Below are positions 44,466-53,079 of a stretch of 64,000 bases of DNA, piece after piece (positions within the stretch are counted from its first letter, which is position 1; each line of letters starts with the position of its first letter). The stretch spans positions 1 to 64,000 of the forward strand of contig NZ_CAJQYY010000017.1 of assembly GCF_907164575.1 (NCBI RefSeq), written 5' to 3'. The stretch is from Paraburkholderia gardini. Its GTDB lineage: Bacteria > Pseudomonadota > Gammaproteobacteria > Burkholderiales > Burkholderiaceae. The notes beneath the pieces were generated by a model that worked only from the letters and a program-made list of their open reading frames with translations, did not search any database and was not told the origin of the DNA. Made by a program: the position numbers and the translations under genes.

Positions 44466-45365
44466 TCAGACGGCCGGACCCTTGCCCGACGACCAGTTCT
44501 CGACGTATTCGACGAGTTCGGTCATGTCACGCCGCGTGCCGTCCTGCATCGCCGCGTAGTTCCAGACCTGGCGCGCGGCGTTGCCGACCCACATGGGCAC
44601 GCCGAGCGCCTGGCATTCGTCGACCGCGAGGCCGATGTCCTTGCAGACGCTGCCGATCGGAAAGCCGAAGTCGAACGTGCGCGTCAGCACCTGTTTGGGA
44701 AACTTGTCGAGCGTCGCGCCGTTCTTGCCACTGCCGGCGTTGAACACCGACATCATGACTTCAGGATCGAGCCCGCCTTTCACGCCCGCGACGAATGCCT
44801 CGGACGTAATGGCGAAGGCCGTCGACGAAAGCATGTTGTTCAGCAGTTTCAGCAATTGCCCCTGCCCTGCCTCGTCACCGACGACGAAGACCTTGCCGAG
44901 CACCTCGAACAGGCCACGGATCTCGTCGACCGCGGCAGGCTTGCCGGCCGCCATGATTGCCAGCGTGCCCTTCTGTGCGCCCGCGGCGCCACCGCTGACG
45001 GGCGCATCGACCGTCTCGATGCCTTTCGCGAGCAGGCTGGCCGCCACTTCCTTTTCGGTACGCGAGCCGACAGTCGACAGATCGACGAGAATCTTCACGG
45101 CGCTGCCGCTAACGATACCGTCGTCACCAGTCGCAACCTGCCTGAACACTGCGGGCGTCGGCAGGCTCGTGAAGATGATGCGCGCCGTGTCCGCCACTTC
45201 GCGCACCGACTTCGCTGCTCTCGCGCCGAGCGCCGACAGTTCCGCGAGCGCCGCTTCGTCGCGATCGAACACGACCAGCGCGTGCCCCGCTTCGATGAGA
45301 CGGCGCGCCATCGGACGCCCCATCACGCCCACACCGATAAAACCGATTTTCTGACTTTCCGACAT
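44466..45365 (-). CDS. beta-hydroxyacid dehydrogenase, second copy
   Basis: A 299-residue member of the 3-hydroxyisobutyrate dehydrogenase family with GFIGVGVMGRPM, DAPVSGGAAGAQKGTL and the catalytic lysine in GQLLKLLNN. It is a distant paralogue of the enzyme at 39730-40647. The ATG at 45365 is preceded by GAGGGAG. It is encoded 69 bases after the MmgE/PrpD gene. Confidence 0.88.
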   Translation of the reverse strand: MSESQKIGFIGVGVMGRPMARRLIEAGHALVVFDRDEAALAELSALGARAAKSVREVADTARIIFTSLPTPAVFRQVATGDDGIVSGSAVKILVDLSTVGSRTEKEVAASLLAKGIETVDAPVSGGAAGAQKGTLAIMAAGKPAAVDEIRGLFEVLGKVFVVGDEAGQGQLLKLLNNMLSSTAFAITSEAFVAGVKGGLDPEVMMSVFNAGSGKNGATLDKFPKQVLTRTFDFGFPIGSVCKDIGLAVDECQALGVPMWVGNAARQVWNYAAMQDGTRRDMTELVEYVENWSSGKGPAV

Positions 45366-45434
45366 AACTCCCTCACGCGTCTGAAAAACTGCTTGCAATA
45401 ACTTCGCTATCTGTTCGCCATCATGCGCCGGCTG

Positions 45435-46814
45435 TCAGGCCACCCGACGCGCGGCGCGCATCGGTGCGGCGCTGTCAGGCTCATGATCCAGCTGCCAAAG
45501 CACATCGAGCAGTGCCTGCGGATCGACGCCCGAGCGGCCATACGCCGCCAGCTCACGCAGCTTCGCAGCCAGCTCCACATCGCCGGGCGGCGCGGCAAGG
45601 CTGCCACGGGCAGCCTGCACGCGACGTGACACGCGTTCGCCCGAGTGCAACACGATCGTCACCTGCGCGGACTCGACGGGCCACGAGGCGTCGTCGATAA
45701 AACGCAGACGGCTGGCAAACGCGCGAAGCGACGGATCGGTCACGGCAGCGTCGCTGAATTCCGCGAGACTGGCCTTGCCGCGCGCAAGCGTCACCGCAAC
45801 CGCGTGCTGCGCGCTGACCTGCGATTCGCGTCCGGAGCGGATGCCAGGCCGGTCGGTCCGTTCACGCAGCAACGGATGACCCGTGAGTTCGACACGCTCG
45901 ATCTCGTCGAAGCGCCACCGTGCATCGCGGCGCAGATCGAGGCATGCGTCAATCACCGGATTGAGCACGACGCCACATGGATACGGCTTGTAGGTATTCG
46001 ACAGCAGCGCCCATTCACGGCCTGGCCCTTCGCTGATCGCACTGAAATCGGGCCGTTGTGCGGTGACACGCAGAAAGCCACGTTCGCCTTCGAGCGGCGC
46101 GTCGGGCCCGGAAAATCCATCCGCCGCGAGCAGCGCCGACAGCAAGCCGTTACGCGCAGCGTTGCCGACGCTGATGCTCTTCGACATCGTGCCGAGCGTC
46201 TCGACGAGACCCGATGCCTGCGCGGACGCGTTGCCCAACGCCCAGACGATGTGCTGCGCGTCGAGTCCCACGGCCTTCGCGACCGCGGCGGCCGCGCCGA
46301 ACACACCACACGTCGACGTGATGTGCCAGCCGCGCTGATAGTGTTCCGGCGACACCGCGTTGCCGATCCGGCACTCCACTTCAACGCCCACGACGAACGC
46401 AAGCAGCAGCGCCTCGCCGCTCAATTGCCGCGCTTCGGCGAGCGCGAACAACGCAGCGGCGACCGGTGCGGTCGGATGGATGATGGTGGGCAGATGCGTG
46501 TCGTCGAAATCGAAGACGTTGGCGCTCATCGCGTTGAGCGCCGCGCCGTTCAGGATGTCGGTGCGTTCGCGGCGGCCGATCACGCCTGCGTCGTCGCCGG
46601 CGCGAAAGCGGTCGTACACGCTGACGGCCTTGTCGATGGCTGGATCCGAGCAACCGGCCAACGCGACCGCAAAGTAATTGACCAGCGAACGCTTCGCCTC
46701 GTGACGCACCACGGCGGGCACATCGGCCCAGCGTGTGCGCTCGACGAAATCCGCGAGCCGTCGCGTCAGGCCGGCGGCTTCGTGAGTTCGATGGTTTTCA
46801 GCGGGCAATGTCAT
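45435..46814 (-). CDS. MmgE/PrpD-family protein
   Basis: A 459-residue protein of the MmgE/PrpD fold, which includes 2-methylcitrate dehydratase and cis-aconitate decarboxylase. Recognisable parts are NYFAVALAGCSDPAID near residue 50 and DFDDTHLPTIIHPTAPV near residue 120, with the active-site histidine. No methylcitrate synthase or lyase lies nearby, so a different tricarboxylic or branched dicarboxylic acid is more likely. It follows the MFS gene by 63 bases and probably shares its operon. Confidence 0.87.
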   Translation of the reverse strand: MTLPAENHRTHEAAGLTRRLADFVERTRWADVPAVVRHEAKRSLVNYFAVALAGCSDPAIDKAVSVYDRFRAGDDAGVIGRRERTDILNGAALNAMSANVFDFDDTHLPTIIHPTAPVAAALFALAEARQLSGEALLLAFVVGVEVECRIGNAVSPEHYQRGWHITSTCGVFGAAAAVAKAVGLDAQHIVWALGNASAQASGLVETLGTMSKSISVGNAARNGLLSALLAADGFSGPDAPLEGERGFLRVTAQRPDFSAISEGPGREWALLSNTYKPYPCGVVLNPVIDACLDLRRDARWRFDEIERVELTGHPLLRERTDRPGIRSGRESQVSAQHAVAVTLARGKASLAEFSDAAVTDPSLRAFASRLRFIDDASWPVESAQVTIVLHSGERVSRRVQAARGSLAAPPGDVELAAKLRELAAYGRSGVDPQALLDVLWQLDHEPDSAAPMRAARRVA

Positions 46815-46877
46815 GTCGGGCGATTTCCCTCGTTATTCCCTTTTGCCGTTCTGTCATGTCGCGTGAGGCAGATCGCA

Positions 46878-48281
46878 TTACTTCGCCGCCGCGGCAGCAT
46901 CATGTTCGAGCGTGCAGCCCGGTTCGCCCGCCGCCTCGGCGGCGATTGCCTCGAGCGAACGGTTCCTGGTCTCCGGGCCCAGTACGCCGACGATCAGCGC
47001 CTGCAGCAGCAACGTTCCGACGATCAGCGTCAGCACGCCCGTGATGCCGAAGCCGGTGAACGCCGCCGCGACCACATACGGCACCACGATACTGACCGCG
47101 CGACCCACCGTGTTCGACACGCCCGAGCCGCGCAGGCGCAAGTCGGTTGGAAACAGTTCGGGGACATACGTCGCCACGCTGAACGAGGACAGCACATAGA
47201 TGCAGCAGGTAATCGCAAAACCGAGCGCCGTGATCGCCACTGCCGACTGCGCGAACGGATATGCGATGCCAAAGCCGGCACAGATCAGCGAAAACAGCAC
47301 GATGCCCCATTTGCGGCCGACGTGTTCGGCAAGCGCGAACGCGATCAGCGAACCGATCGGCCCACCCGCGAACATGATCGCAGTGATGCCAAGCGAGTTC
47401 GATACGCTGTGACCCTGCTTGACGAGAAACGTCGGAATCCAGCTGACGAACGCGTAATTGACTGTGAAGAGTGCGACCAGCACCGTGATGCCGATGATCG
47501 TGCGGATACGCAGGCGACTCGAGAACAGATCGGCGAGTCTTCCCTTGCCGGCCGTGCTCGCACGGGCAGGCTGCTGCGCGGCGGCGGCGATGGCGGTGGT
47601 GGAATCGACACCGCATGCGGCCTCGATACGCGACACAATCTGGTTCGCTTCGTCGCCGCGATTGCGCGCCGCCAGCCAGCGCGGCGATTCAGGCATCGAC
47701 TTGCGCAGGAACCAGACGAAGAGCGCGCCGCAGCCGGCAATCGCGAACATCCAGCGCCAGCCGTATTGCGGCACGATCAGCCAGCCGAGGAAGGTCGACA
47801 GGAACAGCGACGTGTTGATGACCAGATTGAGGATCGTGCCGAAACGGCCGCGCCACCGGGCGGGAATGAACTCGCTCAGCGTGCCGTAGCCGACCACGAT
47901 TTCGGCGCCCATGCCAATGCCCATCACGAGGCGAAAGAAGATCAGCCAGTAGATCGACGGCGCGAGTGCCGCGGCGATCGATGCAAAACCGTAGATGCCC
48001 AGATTGAACTGGTAGGAAAAACGCCGGCCGAAACGGTCGCCCAGCAGCCCGGACAACCAGGCACCCGCCATCATGCCGAGGAATGTGACGGAGACGAACA
48101 TCGCGTTCAGCTTGAGCGTCGATTCGCCGTTGTGGATCATCGCTGCAAGCACCGTGCCCGCGATGTAGATATCGAACGAATCGAAATACATGCCAGCGGC
48201 GATCAGGCCAAGCAGCCGCCAGTGATAACCGGACAGTGGCAACCTGTCCAGTCGGAATCCGATGCTCGCTTCGCTCTGCAT
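46878..48281 (-). CDS. MFS transporter (sugar-porter/aromatic acid type)
   Basis: A 467-residue twelve-segment carrier; LLGDRFGRRFSYQ and FVSVTFLGMMAG are typical MFS motifs. It is the first gene of the long minus-strand series MmgE/PrpD, dehydrogenase, NIPSNAP, aldehyde dehydrogenase. The ATG at 48281 is chosen because GGAGA lies seven bases upstream. The LacI-type palindrome at 48336-48353 lies directly before it, so its expression is probably induced by the pathway substrate. Confidence 0.88.
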   Translation of the reverse strand: MQSEASIGFRLDRLPLSGYHWRLLGLIAAGMYFDSFDIYIAGTVLAAMIHNGESTLKLNAMFVSVTFLGMMAGAWLSGLLGDRFGRRFSYQFNLGIYGFASIAAALAPSIYWLIFFRLVMGIGMGAEIVVGYGTLSEFIPARWRGRFGTILNLVINTSLFLSTFLGWLIVPQYGWRWMFAIAGCGALFVWFLRKSMPESPRWLAARNRGDEANQIVSRIEAACGVDSTTAIAAAAQQPARASTAGKGRLADLFSSRLRIRTIIGITVLVALFTVNYAFVSWIPTFLVKQGHSVSNSLGITAIMFAGGPIGSLIAFALAEHVGRKWGIVLFSLICAGFGIAYPFAQSAVAITALGFAITCCIYVLSSFSVATYVPELFPTDLRLRGSGVSNTVGRAVSIVVPYVVAAAFTGFGITGVLTLIVGTLLLQALIVGVLGPETRNRSLEAIAAEAAGEPGCTLEHDAAAAAK

Positions 48282-48335
48282 AAGGCTGTCTCCGGCGATT
48301 TTTCTTGATGCGTTCGTAGTTCGGCGACCCGAGGT

Positions 48336-48353
48336 TATGGGAGCGCTATCAAT
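48336..48353. promoter_or_regulatory. LacI-type operator, site 1 of 3
   Basis: TATGGGAGCGCTATCAAT, centred on AGCGCT, 55 bases before the MFS start codon. It closely resembles the sites at 49362-49379 and 50770-50787 and is probably bound by the LacI-family protein encoded at 49600-50670. Confidence 0.7.
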
Positions 48354-48463
48354 GAATACGATTATATTCCTGTCATACAATCTGGCAAGACGTTATTGGT
48401 CTCCGTCGAGTGTTTCTTCGCGATGTGGCGCGTCAGGGATATCCCGGCCGCCGGTCCTTTCAT

Positions 48464-49243
48464 TCAGGTCGCAAGCCAGCCGCCCTCGAGCGGCAACATC
48501 GCCCCCGTTATTTCGCCGGCCGCGGCGCCGCACATGAACACCACGAGTTCAGCGATATGCGCGGCTTCGACGAAGCGCCCCGTGGGTTGTTTGCCGGCGA
48601 GAAATGCCTTGATTGCGGGCTCGCGATCCAGCCCTCTGGCTTCCATTAGTGACTGAATGCGGTCCTCGCTGGTCGGCGTGTGAACCGCACCGGGGCAAAT
48701 CGCATTGCAGGTGATGCCCTGCCCCATCGTTTCGGCGGCTACCGCGCGTGTCAGGCCCAGCAGAGCGGATTTGGTGGTCACGTAGTCCACGCGGTTCGCC
48801 GTGCCACGCACGCCATAGACCGAGGTCATGTTAAAGATGCGTCCCCAGCCGCGCTCGCGCATGCCCGGCAGCGCGAGGCGGATCGCATGGAACGCGGCGC
48901 TCAGGTTCACCGCGAGCGCGCGGTCCCACATGTCGGCGGGAAACGATTCAATCGGCGCGAAATGCCGGACCACCGCGTTATTGATCAACACGTCGATCGG
49001 GCCAACGCGCTGGATCGTATCGAAGACAAGCTGTTCGACCGCGCGCGCCCCGGCAAGGTCCGCCTGCAGATAGTGCGTCTGCTGTCCATGACGCGCTTCG
49101 AACGCGGCTCGCGCCGACTCCACGTCGGATGACGGTTCGAGCCCGTGCAACACGACGTGATATCCGGCGCGCGCAAGCGCATCGGCCATCGCAAAGCCCA
49201 GTCCGTGCGAGGAACCTGTAACGAGCGCGGTCTTTCCCTTCAT
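48464..49243 (-). CDS. SDR oxidoreductase (3-hydroxybutyrate dehydrogenase-like)
   Basis: A 259-residue classical SDR: TGSSHGLG cofactor motif, NNAV, catalytic serine in MTSVYG and YVTTK as Y-X3-K. The overall pattern is close to 3-hydroxybutyrate dehydrogenases and to gluconate-type dehydrogenases. It has its own promoter region with a LacI-type palindrome at 49362-49379. It probably oxidises an alcohol or hydroxyacid of the cluster's pathway. Confidence 0.87.
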   Translation of the reverse strand: MKGKTALVTGSSHGLGFAMADALARAGYHVVLHGLEPSSDVESARAAFEARHGQQTHYLQADLAGARAVEQLVFDTIQRVGPIDVLINNAVVRHFAPIESFPADMWDRALAVNLSAAFHAIRLALPGMRERGWGRIFNMTSVYGVRGTANRVDYVTTKSALLGLTRAVAAETMGQGITCNAICPGAVHTPTSEDRIQSLMEARGLDREPAIKAFLAGKQPTGRFVEAAHIAELVVFMCGAAAGEITGAMLPLEGGWLAT

Positions 49244-49361
49244 TCTGCAATTTTCCCTGTTGACTGACGCCGCCCTGAAAAAGGGCGCTGGCGGTTGACG
49301 GTCTTGCCGCGATCGCCTCTGCGCATCGCGCGCTTTCGCGGAAAGTCTCTCTCACGTTATC

Positions 49362-49379
49362 TATGATAGCGCTAACTTA
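49362..49379. promoter_or_regulatory. LacI-type operator, site 2 of 3
   Basis: TATGATAGCGCTAACTTA lies about 120 bases before the SDR start codon. Its left half is identical to site 3 at 50770-50787. The surrounding 49244-49599 interval contains no gene that I can support. Confidence 0.72.
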
Positions 49380-49599
49380 TCTGAAAAGACTAGCGGCTGC
49401 AACATAGGTCGTTGCGAGAACCAGGAGAAAAGCAAGGAGGGAAAGCGGAATCTGACGGGGGCCGGACGATCGCCAGCGACGACGGATGCGCAGCGCGCGG
49501 ATCGTCCAGTCGGCAAGTGACGGCAATGGACGACGCCGTCGGTACGAAATGGGGGATGGAAACCGCTGACGCGCCGCACCCGTTCCTGCCAGGCGCGTC

Positions 49600-50670
49600 T
49601 CAGGTGCTTTCGCGCTGGATGATTTCGAAGCCCAGATCGAGCCGGCCCGGCATGACAGGTCCGTCGTTGCGCAGCCGTTGCAGTACTGCTTCGGCGCTGC
49701 GTCGGCCGATTTCGAGGCGCGGCAGGTTCAGACAGGTCAGCCGCGGCACCGTATGCCGGAGAATGTCGAGATCGTCGAAGCCGGCAATCGCGATGCGCTC
49801 CGGCACCTTCCAGTTGCGCCGCTGTGCTTCGAACAGTGCGCCGACGGCCAGCACGTCGCCGGCGAAGAAGATCGCGTCGACTTCCGGCGCACGCTGCATC
49901 ATGTCGGTCATCGCATGAGCGCCCGACGTGAGTCCTCCCTCCACCTCGCGCACCAATGCCGGGTTGCGCGCACGGCCGAGTGCGGTTAGCGCCGCGTTGT
50001 AACCTTTCAGGCGCTCTTTCGCGCGCAGGTTGTTGCGGGTCGCGAGGCAGACGAAACCGATCGACTTGTAGCCGCGGGCAGCCAGATAGAGCGTCATTTC
50101 CTTTGACGCATTGAAGTTCGAATAGCTGATCGCCATGTCGAGCGGGTTGTGCACGAGGTCGCCGGTTTCGATGATCGGGATGCCGGCCTGGCGAATGATC
50201 TGCACCGCGCGCGGTGTGTGGGCCGTGTTGTGCAGCACGAGTCCGCACACACGCTGCGCGAGAAACGCACCGATCAATGCCTCTTCTTCGTCGAGCGAAT
50301 AGCCGCTGTCGGCCAGCAGCAGATGCATGCCCGCTGCACGCAGCACATCGGAGCTGCCCTGGATCGTGTGGGAATACAGCGAATTCTGGATACTCGGCAC
50401 GATCTGCCCGACCACGTTGGAGCGCGCGGATGCGAGATTGGACGCGATGTGATTCGGCACGTAGCCAATCCGCCGGACCGTGTCCAGCACAAGCTTGCGG
50501 GTTTCTTCCGAAAGCTTCGACGGCTCATTCAGGGCGCGCGACACGGTCATCAACGATACGTTCGCCGCATTCGCGACGTCGATCATCCGCACAGCCTGCC
50601 CGCCCGTACGCGTCTTGCCTTCGGTTAGTACGATTTTCCCGTCGGCGGCGGGCGCCCCACGCTTTTTCAC
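49600..50670 (-). CDS. LacI-family regulator of the catabolic cluster
   Basis: A 356-residue LacI-type regulator with N-terminal helix-turn-helix (VRMIDVANAANVSLMTVSRA), hinge (YVPNHIASNLASAR) and ligand domain, resembling GntR/IdnR-type gluconate repressors. The start codon is GTG at 50670. It is divergent from the lactonase gene, with operator site 3 between them, and sites 1 and 2 lie before the MFS and SDR genes. These sites unite at least three transcripts under it. The ligand may be a sugar acid or lactone product. Confidence 0.88.
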   Translation of the reverse strand: MKKRGAPAADGKIVLTEGKTRTGGQAVRMIDVANAANVSLMTVSRALNEPSKLSEETRKLVLDTVRRIGYVPNHIASNLASARSNVVGQIVPSIQNSLYSHTIQGSSDVLRAAGMHLLLADSGYSLDEEEALIGAFLAQRVCGLVLHNTAHTPRAVQIIRQAGIPIIETGDLVHNPLDMAISYSNFNASKEMTLYLAARGYKSIGFVCLATRNNLRAKERLKGYNAALTALGRARNPALVREVEGGLTSGAHAMTDMMQRAPEVDAIFFAGDVLAVGALFEAQRRNWKVPERIAIAGFDDLDILRHTVPRLTCLNLPRLEIGRRSAEAVLQRLRNDGPVMPGRLDLGFEIIQREST

Positions 50671-50769
50671 TCGTCTATCCAGATGTTCAATTCGACGCTG
50701 GATTGTAGCGCACGGCCGTCGTGCGCCAACCCACCTTCAGGCACGCAACACAAGATGGGACTGCTTTGT

Positions 50770-50787
50770 TATGATAGCGCTCTCATA
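50770..50787. promoter_or_regulatory. LacI-type operator, site 3 of 3
   Basis: TATGATAGCGCTCTCATA is an 18-base inverted repeat with one mismatched pair, 23 bases before the lactonase start codon and 100 bases from the divergent lacI start. It can serve autoregulation and control of the lactonase. Confidence 0.78.
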
Positions 50788-50809
50788 CGGCATGAAAGGA
50801 GACAGCCAG

Positions 50810-51610
50810 ATGACGACTGCACCCGAGAACTACAAGGTCTACGCGATCAAATACGCACATCACGACCGCCCGGCGCGAGATAACTTCATAGGCGGCGATC
50901 CGCACGACACGAACATGCCGCTCGACTACTTTGTCTGGGCGGTGATCGGTGAAAGCCGCACGTTTCTTGTCGATACGGGCTTCGACGCGGAAGTCGGCGC
51001 GAAGCGCCGCCGCATCATCACGCGGACAGTGGAGGAAGGGCTGGGCAAGATCGGCATCCGTGCGGATTCCGTCGAAGACGTCATCATCACGCACATGCAT
51101 TACGACCATGCCGGTAACCGCTCGCTGTTTCCCAAAGCGCGCTATCACGTGCAGGATCGCGAGATGGCGTATTGCACCGGCCGCTGCATGTGCCACGGCG
51201 CGTTAAACCATCCATTCGACGCGGAAGACGTCAAATCGATGGTTGGGCGGATTTTCGAAGGCCGCGTGCAGTTCCATGACGGCACGTCGCATCTGACGCC
51301 GGGTCTGAGCGTGCATCGGGTCGGCGGCCACACAAACGGCTTGCAGGTCGTGCGTGTGCACACTGAGCGCGGCTGGGTCGTGCTCGCGTCCGACGCATCG
51401 CATCTGTACGCGAACATGGAGCAGAGCCGCCCGTTTCCAACCGTGTACAACGTCGGGGACATGCTCGAAGGCTATGAGACGGTCTATCAGCTCGCCGATT
51501 CCGCCCAGCACGTCATTCCGGGTCACGATCCCGATGTACTCAGGCGCTTCCCCGCGCAAAGCAGGGAAACTGAAGACTGGATCGTGCGGCTGGACGGCAC
51601 GCCGCGATAA
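50810..51610 (+). CDS. metallo-beta-lactamase-fold lactonase (AHL-lactonase-like)
   Basis: A 266-residue dinuclear metal hydrolase with H95-X-H97-X-D99-H100 (THMHYDH) and further ligands in GGHTNG, ASDAS and PGHDP. The family is commonly labelled N-acyl homoserine lactonase. Here the divergent LacI regulator and catabolic neighbours suggest that it may open a metabolic lactone instead; both are possible. The ATG at 50810 follows AAAGGAG eight bases upstream, which rules out the long upstream extension that overlaps lacI. Confidence 0.87.
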   Translation: MTTAPENYKVYAIKYAHHDRPARDNFIGGDPHDTNMPLDYFVWAVIGESRTFLVDTGFDAEVGAKRRRIITRTVEEGLGKIGIRADSVEDVIITHMHYDHAGNRSLFPKARYHVQDREMAYCTGRCMCHGALNHPFDAEDVKSMVGRIFEGRVQFHDGTSHLTPGLSVHRVGGHTNGLQVVRVHTERGWVVLASDASHLYANMEQSRPFPTVYNVGDMLEGYETVYQLADSAQHVIPGHDPDVLRRFPAQSRETEDWIVRLDGTPR

Positions 51611-51991
51611 CAGGATGTGAGTCAACAGGCGATGCGCGCGGCAGGCGGATCGCCGTTTCGTTATTGCCACGGGCGCGCTGTTGCCCTGACGCCGCGTGGC
51701 ATGACCCGGCAGCCGCAACTGGACGAACATCACGGCCCGGGGCGGCAGTTCGCATCCGCTTTGACGACCACCAGAAAGTTCACCTTCCACTTTGTCCCTG
51801 CGAACAGCAGCCGGCTTCTGCCTCGGCTTCGCTGGCGCTATCCCGACCAGCTGGACCTCCAGCGTTCATTTTTTGCCCTGCATGGGTTCATCTTTCACTT
51901 TAATAGTCATAATTGACCCCAGCGTAACAAACAGGGCAAATCGGGTTCGAACGCAAACCTGAAGAATCCGCGCCCACAACAAGAGAGCCCG
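51611..51991. other. 381-base region without a supported gene
   Basis: No recognisable gene. The last 100 bases become AT-rich (TTTAATAGTCATAATTG near 51899) and probably contain the promoter of the DMT-transporter gene. Confidence 0.5.
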
Positions 51992-52909
51992 ATGGACGTT
52001 CTGGCCCGCATGCGCGGCTTTTCGCTACCGGTCACCGTCGAGGCGGGCATTTTCGTCATGGTCGCGACGACCGCGACGTTCGCGGCCAGCGATGCAACCG
52101 TCAAGGTGATCGGCACGGCAGTACCGCTGCTGGCACTGCTGCTCGTGCGCTACTTCTTCCAGGCGCTCGTGCTCGGCGTGTGGCAGGCACGGCGCGGCGC
52201 CAGGCACTTTCGCAACACCGGCGAGCTGAAGCTGCAGTTTCTGCGCGCATTCCTGTTGCTGTCCAATTCGGCCTGCACGTTCGCCGGCCTGCGTTATCTG
52301 CCGCTGCCCGTCACGACCTCGCTCGCGATGATGGCGCCCCTCATCACCACCCTCCTCGCTGCAACCGTGCTCAACGAAGACGTGCCGCGAAGCAAGTGGG
52401 CGCTGGTCGTGGTGGGTTTCATCGGCATGCTGATGGTGGTGCGCCCCGGCGGCGGTCAATTCAGCTGGACCGTGATTTTTCCCATTGGCGCTGCGACAAC
52501 CTTCGCCTGCTTTCAGGTCGCATCCAGCAAGCTATCGAAAAGCGGCGACCCTATCACCACGAATTTTCTGACGGCGCTCGTCGCCACCGTCACGCTTGCG
52601 CTTCTGCTCTGGGCAGATCAGGCGACGCTGCTTCCGGAAATGGGACGCGTCCGGACTGGAAGCTGGGTTCTCGTGCTGCTGATGGCATCGCTCGCGACGT
52701 TCGGGCACGTGCTGATGCTCCAGGCGCTGCGCCGCGCGCCGCTCGCGCTGCTCACGCCGTTTGGTTACGCGCAGCTCGCCTTCGCCACACTCTTCAGCTG
52801 GGCGCTGTTTAGCCAGATACCCGATCTGTGGACCGCGCTCGGCATGAGCGTGATCGCACTGGGCGGTATCGGCACTGTCCTTCTGCATTCACGCACCCGC
52901 GCAGCTTGA
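51992..52909 (+). CDS. DMT-superfamily (EamA) transporter
   Basis: A 305-residue inner-membrane protein with ten predicted membrane segments in two EamA repeats (conserved LLLVRYFFQALVLG and the proline-rich LAPL end at LTPFGYAQLAFATLF). Such carriers usually export amino acids or metabolites; the substrate is unknown. The ATG at 51992 has AGAGAG upstream. It stands apart from the catabolic cluster. Confidence 0.88.
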   Translation: MDVLARMRGFSLPVTVEAGIFVMVATTATFAASDATVKVIGTAVPLLALLLVRYFFQALVLGVWQARRGARHFRNTGELKLQFLRAFLLLSNSACTFAGLRYLPLPVTTSLAMMAPLITTLLAATVLNEDVPRSKWALVVVGFIGMLMVVRPGGGQFSWTVIFPIGAATTFACFQVASSKLSKSGDPITTNFLTALVATVTLALLLWADQATLLPEMGRVRTGSWVLVLLMASLATFGHVLMLQALRRAPLALLTPFGYAQLAFATLFSWALFSQIPDLWTALGMSVIALGGIGTVLLHSRTRAA

Positions 52910-53079
52910 GACCGCAAGGTCCTGATCGAACGCCGTCCGTTTCCAGGCGTCGAGCGCACCGCACGGTGCTTTATCTCCGGTGATAACATCGAGCGCTTGC
53001 GTCACAGTAACGCACACCACCCTGCGTACCATGCCCATTGCGGACCCGACGCCGCCGGCCGGTCCCTGAAACGAGCCCC

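Noticed and set aside
45645..48308. 887-codon open frame on the plus strand
   Set aside because: It runs antisense through MmgE/PrpD and MFS genes, is extremely rich in Arg, His and Asp, and has no recognisable domain. It is a shadow caused by high GC content.
49361..50248. 295-codon minus-strand frame overlapping the LacI gene
   Set aside because: It is the LacI coding sequence in another phase and covers an operator; no domain.
50480..50809. N-terminal extension of the lactonase back to 50480
   Set aside because: It overlaps the divergent lacI start and the operator; AAAGGAG fixes the start at 50810.
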